A stretch of DNA of 56,706 nt, taken from an uncultured Pseudomonadota bacterium (GTDB lineage: Bacteria > Pseudomonadota > Gammaproteobacteria > Burkholderiales > SG8-41). The stretch's first letter is position 1, and each line of letters begins with the position of its first letter. Positions 49,809 to 56,706 of this stretch are shown in pieces. The notes below the pieces were generated by a model. It saw nothing but the letters and a program-made list of their open reading frames with translations, had not been told where the DNA came from and searched no databases. The stretch spans positions 1-56,706 of the forward strand of contig CAMPGR010000009.1 in assembly GCA_946885605.1 (NCBI GenBank), given 5' to 3'. The position numbers and the translations under genes are program-made.

Positions 49809-50795
49809 TCAGTCGAGCTGCTGCATTCCCGACTCGACTATCGTCTTGCGATACTTCTCGGTGTCGCGCCGCACGCGCTCGGCGAACTGCTCCGGCGTGC
49901 TCCCCACGACTTCGAACGCCACAGTGGTGAAACGCTCTTTCACGTCGGGCAGATTGACGATGCGCACGATTTCCCGGCCGAGCGCCTGCACGGTCGCCGG
50001 CGGCGTTTTCGCGGGCGCGAAGATGCCGACCCAGAATTCCACTTCGTAGCCGGGAAGGCCGCCCTGGGCCACCGTCGGAACGTCCGGAAGTTGCGGAATG
50101 CGCCGCGAGCCCGTCACGCCGATCGGTTTCAACTTACCGGCATCGATTGGGCCCTTGAGGCTCGAATAGAGCGTGAGCAGGAGCTGCGATTCGTTCGCCA
50201 TCACCGCTGCAACCGCCGGCGTGCCGCCCTTGTACGGCACGTTCGTGAGATCGATCTTTCCCTGCATCTTGATCAGGTTGCCGGCGATCTCTCCCGTCGC
50301 GCCGGCCACCGCGATATTGAGTTTGCCCGGCTCGCGCTTCGCTTCCTCGATCAGCTCTCTGACGTTGTGTGCCTTGACCGACGGATGCGCCACCAATACG
50401 AGGCTCCCGAATATCACTTCGCTGATGGGCGCGAAATCGCGCACGGGATCGTAGGTGGGATGCTTGTAGAGCGTCGCGTTCACGGCATGGGTGCCTGAGT
50501 TGCCGACCGCGAGAACGGTACCATCAGCCGCCGCCCGCGCAACATACTCCGAGCCGATCACGCCATTGGGGCTCGGGCGATTCTCCACGATCACGCTCTG
50601 GCCTATCGTTTCGCTCAACTTGGGCGCGATCACGCGGCCGACCAGATCGTTGGGGCCGGCTGCGGCGTTGGGAACGACGATACGGACGCCTTTATTCGGC
50701 AGCGCGGACGCCTGCCCGAACGATGCGGCCGGAAACAGCGCCAACCCAGCCACGACTATCGACAGCACTCGGTGCGGCTTGCACAAGCTCAGCAT
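49809..50795 (-). CDS. Bug-family periplasmic substrate-binding protein
   Basis: 328 residues; GGAGGACTACCC precedes the ATG. A signal peptide (VVAGLALFPAASFGQ) and the Bug fold: KGVRIVVPNAAAGPNDLVGR, VIVENRPSPNGVIGSEYVAR, NVPYKGGTPAVAAVMA and KYRKTIVESGM. It is a solute receptor for tricarboxylate-type TTT transport. It is divergent from the tctCBA cluster, but whether it uses that transporter is unknown. Confidence 0.92.
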   Translation of the reverse strand: MLSLCKPHRVLSIVVAGLALFPAASFGQASALPNKGVRIVVPNAAAGPNDLVGRVIAPKLSETIGQSVIVENRPSPNGVIGSEYVARAAADGTVLAVGNSGTHAVNATLYKHPTYDPVRDFAPISEVIFGSLVLVAHPSVKAHNVRELIEEAKREPGKLNIAVAGATGEIAGNLIKMQGKIDLTNVPYKGGTPAVAAVMANESQLLLTLYSSLKGPIDAGKLKPIGVTGSRRIPQLPDVPTVAQGGLPGYEVEFWVGIFAPAKTPPATVQALGREIVRIVNLPDVKERFTTVAFEVVGSTPEQFAERVRRDTEKYRKTIVESGMQQLD

Positions 50796-51059
50796 GGGTA
50801 GTCCTCCTCCGGACGTGATGAACCTGTTATCGCGATGATCGGCTTTTGCGTATGTTAAACCAATAGAACGCCAGGACCATAATATGACACGAAGAAGTGG
50901 ATGTCGCGTCGCTCCCGTTGGAATCGTTGCCTCGTTCGTATTCCGTACGCTAAGCTGCGCCGGCGAAGAAATCAAATCGCGCAGGCTGTGCCCAGCCTTC
51001 GTACCAGCGACTTCTCAAAAACTGGAGCCGGTGCGACCCATATCAACAAGGAGGAAGGA

Positions 51060-52037
51060 ATGACGAAGCGTTTCGGTGTTGCTGTCGGTCTCACTTTCGC
51101 CGCCGCTGCGTGCGCGGTTGGCGCCACACCCGCGAGTGCGGCCGGTTTTCCCGAGCGTCCCATCGAGCTGATCGTGCCCTTCGCGCCCGGCGGTGGCAGC
51201 GGCATCACCGCCGAGCTCATGAAGAAAATTATCACCGATCACAAGCTCTCGCCGCAGCCCGTCACGCTCAACTACAAGCCGGGCGCCTCGGGACAGGTCG
51301 GCTGGACGAACCTCGCGACGCGCAAGCGCGAAGGCGGTTACGTCTTCGCTACGGCAACCGCGTCGTTCAACACCGGGTTTGTCTTCGGCAAGCAGGTGCA
51401 GATCAAACCTTCCGACTTCACACCCATCGCGCTCATGCTGCTCGACACGGCGCTCATCGTCACGCAGCCGGGATCGAAATTCAAGTCGATGAAAGACGTC
51501 ATCGAAGCATCGAAGAAGAACCCCGGGTCGGTCAGGATCTCCGGCACCGGTGCGACGGGCGGTGAGGCGATCGGCACCGCGGTCGTCAACGACGCGTTGC
51601 AGATCAAGCTCAATTACATTCCATTCAACAGCGGCGGCGAGGCGGCAGCCGCGCTGCTGGGCGGCCACGTCGAGCTGACGATCAGCAACCCCAACGAGCT
51701 CGTTCCGCACATCGAAGCGAAAAAAATGGTCCCGCTCGCGGTGATGTCGCGCCAGCGCCTGCCCGTACTCAAAGACACGCCGACGCTGATCGAACTTGGG
51801 TACAACGTGACCTACGACCAGGGCCGCGGCGTCGTCGCTGCCGCGGGCATCCCCGCCGAGCACCAGAAGTTTTTGACGGAAATGATGCGGAAGATCACGC
51901 AAACCAAGGAGTGGGCCGAGTACGCCGCCAAGAATGCGATGAGTGTCACGTTCCTCGATTCCGCGCAGTATGCGAAGTTCCTGGAAGAAGAGCGCGCGAA
52001 GCTGCAGAAAGTCGCCAACACGCTGAAGCCGAAGTAA
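51060..52037 (+). CDS. tctC: TctC-like TTT substrate-binding receptor
   Basis: 325 residues; ATG after AAGGAGGAAGGA. A signal peptide (TFAAAACAVGATPASA) and a Bug domain: FPERPIELIVPFAPGGGSGI, YIPFNSGGEAAAALLGGHVE and NPNELVPHIEAKKMVPLAVM. First gene of a tctCBA transporter cluster that brings in di- or tricarboxylates, or related compounds, driven by an ion gradient. Specificity unknown. Confidence 0.9.
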   Translation: MTKRFGVAVGLTFAAAACAVGATPASAAGFPERPIELIVPFAPGGGSGITAELMKKIITDHKLSPQPVTLNYKPGASGQVGWTNLATRKREGGYVFATATASFNTGFVFGKQVQIKPSDFTPIALMLLDTALIVTQPGSKFKSMKDVIEASKKNPGSVRISGTGATGGEAIGTAVVNDALQIKLNYIPFNSGGEAAAALLGGHVELTISNPNELVPHIEAKKMVPLAVMSRQRLPVLKDTPTLIELGYNVTYDQGRGVVAAAGIPAEHQKFLTEMMRKITQTKEWAEYAAKNAMSVTFLDSAQYAKFLEEERAKLQKVANTLKPK

Positions 52038-52062
52038 CCGCGACGTTCATGGCTCCATATCC

Positions 52063-52527
52063 ATGAACAGGGCTGGAGCAGCCGCGGGCGCGGTCGTCCT
52101 CGCCGTCGGGATAGCGCTGCTCGTCGCTGCTTCGCGTTTTCCGTTTTTCCTGCAGGGCGTGCCGGGCCCGGGCTTCCTGCCGCTCTTCGTTGCGTTCGGC
52201 ATCGTCGGCTCCGGTCTCGTCCTCCTCGTGTCCGCATGGCGCGGCGGGTCTCAACGGGCCAAGCCCATACAATGGGCCCCGCCAGCAGGCTGGGCGCGCG
52301 TCGGGCTCATGCTGGCGGCCATGGCGGTTTCGTTCCTGCTGCTCGAAGCGCTCGGCTTCGTCGTCGTCACCGTGCTCTTCATGGCGGTGATGGTCTTCTG
52401 CCTCGGCGAGCGCTCGTGGAAAATCTTCGCGACCGTTCCCCTCCTCTCCGCGATCGGCCTCTACCTTGTTTTCGCCACGTGGCTGCGCGTGCCGCTGCCC
52501 AAGGGCATCCTCACCTTCCTCGGCTGA
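52063..52527 (+). CDS. tctB: TctB family small membrane subunit
   Basis: 154 residues with four membrane helices, matching TctB in length and in its place between receptor and TctA. The start gives AAAGAVVLAVGIALLVAASR. It ends four bases before tctA. It is the small integral subunit of the TTT transporter. Confidence 0.85.
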   Translation: MNRAGAAAGAVVLAVGIALLVAASRFPFFLQGVPGPGFLPLFVAFGIVGSGLVLLVSAWRGGSQRAKPIQWAPPAGWARVGLMLAAMAVSFLLLEALGFVVVTVLFMAVMVFCLGERSWKIFATVPLLSAIGLYLVFATWLRVPLPKGILTFLG

Positions 52528-52530
52528 GTC

Positions 52531-54030
52531 ATGGAATTCCTCGAACACCTGAGCATGGGCTTTTCCATCGCGCTCAGCCCGGTGAACCTCCTGTTCGTGA
52601 CGCTCGGCGTGGTGGCTGGGACCCTGATCGGGGCGCTCCCCGGCATCGGGCCGGTTGCCGGCATCGCGATCCTGATACCGCTCTCGTTCGGGATGAACCC
52701 GACCAGCGCGATGATCCTGATGTGCGGGATCTACTACGGCTGCATGTACGGCGGCACCATCACTTCGGTGCTGATGAACGTTCCGGGCGAATCGTCCACG
52801 ATCATGACGTGCCTGGACGGCTACGCAATGGCGCGCAAGGGCCGAGCCGGGCCGGCGCTCACCATCGCGGCGATCGGCTCGTTCATCGCGGGCACGTTCA
52901 GCGTCGTCATGCTGACGCTTCTTGCGCCGCCGGTTGCGGACGCCGCATTGAGCTTCGGGCCGCCGGAATATTTCGCGCTGATGCTGCTCGGGCTCACCTG
53001 CATCAGCGGCTTGACCGGCGAGTCGCTCGCGAAGGGCTACGGCATGGCGTTCATGGGGCTCGGACTGGCGGTGATCGGGCTCGACCCGATGACGGGCGAA
53101 CCGCGCTTCAATTTCGGCAACCTCGAGCTGCTGGACGGCGTGGGCTTCCTGCCGATCGCGGTCGGCCTCTTCGGCATCGGCACTGTCCTCGGGATGATCG
53201 ATGAGACGATCCACATCGAGCTCATGAAGACCTCGTTGCGGGAGATGATCATCACCAAGCAGGACTTGAAGGACAGCGCAATGCCGATCGCACGCGGCAC
53301 GCTCATCGGCTTCGCCGTGGGCGTGCTGCCGGGCGCAGGCGCGACGATCGCCTCCTTCCTCGCCTACGCCACCGAAAAACGCCTCTCGAAGGCGCCCGAA
53401 GCGTTCGGCACCGGCGTAATCCAGGGCGTCGCCGCGCCGGAAGCGGCGAACAACGCGTCCACCGGCGGCGCGATGATTCCGCTCCTCACGCTCGGGATCC
53501 CCGGTTCGAGCACGACCGCGGTCATGTTAGGCGCGCTCACGCTCTTCAGCCTGCAGCCGGGGCCGCTCCTCTTCACCAGGAATCCCGATTTCGTGTGGGG
53601 GCTCATCGCCTCGATGTACATCGGCAACGTCATGCTGCTCGTGCTCAACACCGCTTTCGTGCCGGCGTTCGTCTCGGTGCTAAGGGTGCCGTACACGGTG
53701 CTCGCGCCGCTGATCGCGATCTTCTGCGTGGTGGGCGTCTACAGCGTGAACTACAGCGTACTGGATCTGTGGATCATGCTTTTCTTCGGCGTGGTGGGTT
53801 ATCTCGCCAACAAGCTCGACTATCCGCTCGCGCCGATGGTGCTCGCCCTCGTGCTGGGCGGGCCGCTCGAGAATGCGCTGCGCCAGTCGCTCAAGATGTC
53901 GCAGTCCGACGCCTCGATCTTCTTCACGCGACCGGTGTCCGGTGTGATCATGGTGGCCGCTATCGCCATAATCCTCTGGTCCGCCATAAAGCCCTTGCTC
54001 GCCGCCACCCGAACGCGCGCGCCCGCCTGA
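52531..54030 (+). CDS. tctA: TctA family large membrane subunit
   Basis: 499 residues with about ten to twelve helices. TctA signatures: TLIGALPGIGPVAGIAILIP, GIYYGCMYGGTITSVLMNVP, GFAVGVLPGAGATIASFLAY and PLLTLGIPGSSTTAVMLGAL. It is the main translocating subunit of the TTT system with tctB and tctC upstream. Its last codons lie in a repeat that also occurs 860 bases downstream. Confidence 0.95.
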   Translation: MEFLEHLSMGFSIALSPVNLLFVTLGVVAGTLIGALPGIGPVAGIAILIPLSFGMNPTSAMILMCGIYYGCMYGGTITSVLMNVPGESSTIMTCLDGYAMARKGRAGPALTIAAIGSFIAGTFSVVMLTLLAPPVADAALSFGPPEYFALMLLGLTCISGLTGESLAKGYGMAFMGLGLAVIGLDPMTGEPRFNFGNLELLDGVGFLPIAVGLFGIGTVLGMIDETIHIELMKTSLREMIITKQDLKDSAMPIARGTLIGFAVGVLPGAGATIASFLAYATEKRLSKAPEAFGTGVIQGVAAPEAANNASTGGAMIPLLTLGIPGSSTTAVMLGALTLFSLQPGPLLFTRNPDFVWGLIASMYIGNVMLLVLNTAFVPAFVSVLRVPYTVLAPLIAIFCVVGVYSVNYSVLDLWIMLFFGVVGYLANKLDYPLAPMVLALVLGGPLENALRQSLKMSQSDASIFFTRPVSGVIMVAAIAIILWSAIKPLLAATRTRAPA

Positions 54031-54085
54031 CAGCCGCTTCCGCTTACTTCTTCGCGGGGTGCGATTCGATGTAAGTGATGTCCCA
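53974..54085. repeat. Left copy of tctA/cupin junction repeat
   Basis: About 112 bases that match 54833-54947 at roughly 85% identity by hand count, with one 3-base gap. It covers the last 18 codons of tctA and the 3' end of a cupin gene on the other strand. Confidence 0.85.
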
Positions 54086-54094
54086 CGCTGGCAC
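54044..54094 (-). pseudogene. 3' remnant of a cupin gene
   Basis: Sixteen codons and a stop (PAWDITYIESHPAKK) match the end of the complete cupin at 54903-55370 (PWGITYVESEHPAKH). The reading frame upstream is lost where the methyltransferase gene begins, so only a stump remains. Confidence 0.7.
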
Positions 54095-54118
54095 CCGCTC
54101 GCGTGAAGCGCGTCCGGT

Positions 54119-54808
54119 TCAGTCGAAGAAGCGCGCCAGCTCTTCCTCGCTGGCGAGGGGACGGCTCCCGTCGACCGGCTCCAGATCGGCGTAGATGTTG
54201 TCGGTGCTCGCGCTCACCCCGCAGGGAAAGAACGGGCGCATGCCGGGGTAGGGCCGGCAGACGAACTTGAACGTCTGGGGATGGAAGTAGCGCACGTGGG
54301 TCGGGTCGGCCCACGCATTGACGAAGCCGTGGTGCGGCACGATCACGTGGAGCACACCGTCCGGCCGCAGCACGCGGTGGAGCTCGTTCAGCAGCGGCAG
54401 CAGGTTGTGCACGTGCTCGAGGAGGTGGATGGCGAAGACGTGGTCGACCGCGCCGTCGGCGAGCGGCAGGGGGCGCTCGAGATCAGCCACCACATCGACG
54501 CCGGGATAGGGCTCCCGGTCCAGCCCGATCGCGTCTGCCACCTGCTTGGTCGCACCACAGCCCACGTCGAGCACGCGGAGCGGCCTCCGGCCTTCGACCT
54601 GGAGCAGGTCCCACACCGCGTGGACGCCGCGCACGCGATGGAGTACGGTGCGTAGCTCACGGACTGCCGCGGCCGAGGCGACGCGGCCACGCGCGTGCAC
54701 GACGCCGCCGTGGACCTCGAGCGTGAGGGCGGCGAGCACGAGCTCCGGGCGTTCACCGACCACGGCGCCGACGTCGCGCGCAAGCGCCCTATCCCGATGA
54801 ACGCTCAC
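54119..54808 (-). CDS. BON domain-SAM methyltransferase fusion
   Basis: 229 residues from GTG. The first 65 residues look like a BON domain (ELVLAALTLEVHGGVVHARG, VRELRTVLHRVRGVHAVWDL). A class I SAM-dependent methyltransferase follows: RVLDVGCGATKQ (motif I), DHVFAIHLLEHVHNLLPLLN and ELHRVLRPDGVLHVIVPHHG. The target is unknown. The gene sits exactly between two diverged copies of the tctA/cupin junction, suggesting insertion. A BON domain on a methyltransferase is not a usual pairing. Confidence 0.82.
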   Translation of the reverse strand: MSVHRDRALARDVGAVVGERPELVLAALTLEVHGGVVHARGRVASAAAVRELRTVLHRVRGVHAVWDLLQVEGRRPLRVLDVGCGATKQVADAIGLDREPYPGVDVVADLERPLPLADGAVDHVFAIHLLEHVHNLLPLLNELHRVLRPDGVLHVIVPHHGFVNAWADPTHVRYFHPQTFKFVCRPYPGMRPFFPCGVSASTDNIYADLEPVDGSRPLASEEELARFFD

Positions 54809-54832
54809 GTCCCCGCTCTGCGCACGGGAGCT

Positions 54833-54889
54833 CTCTGGTCTGCGATAAGGCCCTTGCTTGCCGGCAGCAGAACGCGCGCCCCCGCCTGA
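54833..54889 (+). pseudogene. 3' remnant of a second tctA
   Basis: Eighteen codons and stop (LWSAIRPLLAGSRTRAPA) match the end of the complete tctA (LWSAIKPLLAATRTRAPA). Nothing tctA-like precedes it. Confidence 0.7.
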
Positions 54890-54947
54890 CACCCGCCTCT
54901 GGTTAATGCTTCGCGGGATGTTCCGATTCGACGTAAGTGATGCCCCA
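54833..54947. repeat. Right copy of tctA/cupin junction repeat
   Basis: Direct repeat of 53974-54085. It joins a tctA tail to the 3' end of the complete cupin gene. Together the copies bracket the methyltransferase gene. Confidence 0.85.
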
Positions 54948-55370
54948 TGGGCCCGTCCCGTGTATCTGGAACTCTACTTCGCCGTCCGTCGAGTAAGCGA
55001 ACATCGGCTTGCCCGCCGCAATCGAAAAATAGCTGCCGGGGCCGAATGCCTGGGCGATCTTGGGATCGTACGTGTCGCTCGCGGCAAAGTAGAGCGTGCC
55101 CAACAGAATGGTGACGTTTTCCGTCGTGGGATGCGTATGAAGCTGTACCGTCGACTTCGGCGGCAGCTTGATGCGCATGACGAACGGCCCGGAAGCGCTC
55201 GGATCGCCATCGATGACAGCGAGTTTGGCACCGGGAGCAAGTGTTGGCGCCTCCTGCCATTTGATGTCGTTCACCATTACAGCGGTGTACTCGGCGCCGA
55301 ATACCGAGGACCCCATAAACCCGCCAAGAGCGAGAGCGACCACCCTCGCCGCAATCCTCATTGTGTCCAT
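54903..55370 (-). CDS. Secreted small cupin protein
   Basis: 155 residues; GGAGGGTGTT precedes the ATG. The signal peptide ends near GGFMGSSVFGAE. Cupin motifs: FVMRIKLPPKSTVQLHTHPT with paired His, and GPGSYFSIAAGKPMFAYSTD. Similar single-domain periplasmic cupins are common in Proteobacteria; activity unknown. It is convergent with a tctA tail. Confidence 0.88.
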   Translation of the reverse strand: MDTMRIAARVVALALGGFMGSSVFGAEYTAVMVNDIKWQEAPTLAPGAKLAVIDGDPSASGPFVMRIKLPPKSTVQLHTHPTTENVTILLGTLYFAASDTYDPKIAQAFGPGSYFSIAAGKPMFAYSTDGEVEFQIHGTGPWGITYVESEHPAKH

Positions 55371-55749
55371 AACACCCTCCTTCGTTGAACTGATGCGCTG
55401 CGCCTGCCCTGCCTTGCTAGGCAGCGCCCCGATTCTCGTTCTTGGATCCGTAATCGATGCTACAGAGCGGGTTTCGGAGTGTCACGTCAGCAGAATCCGA
55501 CTGCCGGCGTAGTCCTTCTACTACGGTGTGAAGGTGCGCTGTTCACGAATGACTCGCCACGAGCGAAGTATCAGGCCCATCAGCCAGTGCCGGAGAGCCT
55601 GTTCCGCCGCGCGGAGCGCGCCGTTTGGCTGCCCCGCTTGACGCGATGCTTCTTTGCGGCAGAAATAACCGAGCCGCGCCGGCTCTTCAACTTCCTATCG
55701 TCCGGCGAGCAGGAAGCGGCGGAGCACCACAAGAGATACGTAGGCAAGA
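55371..55749. other. Region without recognised gene
   Basis: 379 bases. A plus-strand frame from about 55479 to 55760 has no family resemblance or good ribosome site and is not called. A weak 6-bp inverted repeat is near 55508. Nothing else was seen. Confidence 0.5.
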
Positions 55750-56043
55750 TCAACGGATAATTCCCTTCATGCCGGCAGCGGACTTGCGGGCGGGCAACGA
55801 TGGACAGAACCAGGAAGCAATATAGCGCCCGTCAATATAGCGCCTGTCTGTTTCCATACTGTTTCGCCGATCGCTCTCTTTTGTAACGATGGGCTTCCTG
55901 GGACTCGCGCGTGAGCGGCGATACGCGTAGAGGATGAGCGCAAGCAGCGTGCCGCCGGGCAATGCGATCTCGATGAGGGCGTAAAGGCCGATCTTCGACC
56001 ACAACCCGCGCAGCAGCTGCAAAGCGCTGAAGAGCAGTTCCAT
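55750..56043 (-). CDS. Possible small membrane protein
   Basis: 97 residues from ATG. One long hydrophobic stretch (YALIEIALPGGTLLALILYAY, split by charge at both ends) after ELLFSALQLLRGLWSKI. The C-terminal 45 residues are basic and unpatterned. The hydrophobic part looks genuine; the real C terminus is uncertain. Confidence 0.45.
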   Translation of the reverse strand: MELLFSALQLLRGLWSKIGLYALIEIALPGGTLLALILYAYRRSRASPRKPIVTKESDRRNSMETDRRYIDGRYIASWFCPSLPARKSAAGMKGIIR

Positions 56044-56147
56044 TTGAAGCTCCCGGTTCTTCCCGAGCCCCGGACTCGGGGCTCTCACTGCTTAGTCGAA
56101 CCAGGGCATTCGATATCGACAGGCGACCCGGACGGCGCGCTGCCCGG

Positions 56148-56591
56148 TCAGTTCCTCCCGCTTCCCGGCGGAGCTCCGGCTGGCTCATTGCCGGCAAAGA
56201 GGTGCTCGAGACGCTGGATCCAGGCGTTCAGCCGCCGGCGATTGGTCCCGAAATCCCAATACCCAACGCGGGACGCCGAATAAATTGCGAGAGTGGACCT
56301 TTTCACGGGGACCGCAAGGACCAACGCCCACACATCGTCCTTGAATAGAAGGAGGGGCGTAGTGACAACGGCATGCATCGCAGTGGCCGTTTCCTCGACC
56401 ACCACGCCGCCGCTCTCCACTACGACAGCCTTCAGGGCCTGGAACAGAACACCCGGGGGAACGTTGAACAGAGGCGCGACGACATCAGGCTCGACGACAA
56501 AGCCTTCCGGCGCCACCAGCCAGTTGTTCGGCGATTGCGGACGCTCGAGCCTCTCGAAGAATTCGTCGAGGATCGAGACGGGCTCGCTCAT
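56148..56591 (-). CDS. DUF1499-like protein
   Basis: 147 residues. The part from about 65 carries the DUF1499-type pattern: TAMHAVVTTPLLLFKDDVWA and STLAIYSASRVGYWDFGTNR. DUF1499 members are small periplasmic or membrane-associated proteins of unknown role. No signal peptide in this frame. It lies behind a partial Bug receptor gene. Confidence 0.7.
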   Translation of the reverse strand: MSEPVSILDEFFERLERPQSPNNWLVAPEGFVVEPDVVAPLFNVPPGVLFQALKAVVVESGGVVVEETATAMHAVVTTPLLLFKDDVWALVLAVPVKRSTLAIYSASRVGYWDFGTNRRRLNAWIQRLEHLFAGNEPAGAPPGSGRN

Positions 56592-56633
56592 GGAAGCGAG
56601 CCGCTGCCAGGCAAGCCGCGAGACAAGCGGCCG

Positions 56634-56706
56634 CTACTGCGGGCCCAACCCCACCGCCTGCACGACCTTCGCCCACTTGGAGATTTCGGATGCATAGAGC
56701 TTGGCG
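56634..56706 (-). CDS. Bug-family receptor, C-terminal end only
   Basis: The last 23 codons of a gene running in from beyond the right edge: AKLYASEISKWAKVVQAVGL and then GPQ-stop. This is the typical C terminus of a Bug receptor (compare EAEKWGKLVKSAGI at 14061-15023). It is truncated by the window edge, not broken. No more can be said. Confidence 0.7.
   Translation of the reverse strand, partial: AKLYASEISKWAKVVQAVGLGPQ

Noticed and set aside
55479..55760. Plus-strand frame of 93 codons
   Set aside because: No ribosome site, no family resemblance and a composition unlike the neighbouring genes.

Overview
The window reads as accessory and housekeeping chromosome from a high-GC betaproteobacterium, probably Burkholderiales-like. 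The main reason is the number of Bug-family periplasmic receptors (14061, 49809, 51060 and a partial one at the right edge), one with its TctB and TctA membrane partners, plus a TctD/TctE-type two-component pair. No rRNA, tRNA, CRISPR array, insertion sequence or replication origin was found. The genus is not determined.

Layout. 1-5.3 kb: TerC/YjbE-type membrane protein, TctDE-like kinase and regulator, MltB-like lytic transglycosylase, omega-like GST. 5.4-7.5 kb: a cyclic-di-GMP-I (GEMM) riboswitch whose aptamer overlaps an intrinsic terminator, ahead of a lone cyclic-nucleotide-binding protein; then small lipoproteins and a decayed DUF4398-OmpA gene. 7.5-13.9 kb: AraC regulator divergent from an MFS transporter, an OsmC-like gene interrupted by one in-frame UGA with a SECIS-like hairpin behind it (probable selenoprotein), MATE transporter with a second AraC regulator, pirin. 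14-24.7 kb: orphan Bug receptor, YadGH-like ABC exporter, and many small enzymes (alpha/beta hydrolase with a Thr at the nucleophile position, serine hydrolase, VOC proteins, MDR reductase, CDO-like cupin, flavin amine oxidase).

24.8-40 kb: hybrid histidine kinase, Imm32-like protein, membrane-anchored diguanylate cyclase with an intact product-inhibition site, SDR, GH63 and GH13 glycoside hydrolases in overlapping frames, SYLF lipoprotein, and a MASE1-PAS kinase/FixJ-type regulator/stand-alone receiver set. 40.5-45.6 kb: a tightly overlapping cluster of two LssY_C lipoproteins, an alpha/beta-hydrolase lipoprotein and a REC-GAF-degenerate GGDEF protein. 45.7-49.8 kb: a GH94 phosphorylase ending in a palindromic repeat, and a Tat-type Rossmann reductase. 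49.8-56.7 kb: Bug receptors, tctCBA, and a BON-methyltransferase gene bracketed by diverged copies of the tctA/cupin junction.

How the parts may work together: second-messenger signalling recurs (riboswitch, diguanylate cyclase, cyclic-nucleotide-binding protein, degenerate GGDEF), as does uptake of organic acids through TTT systems. The strongest unusual observations are the OsmC-like selenoprotein, the riboswitch-terminator, the LssY_C lipoprotein cluster and the bracketed methyltransferase.
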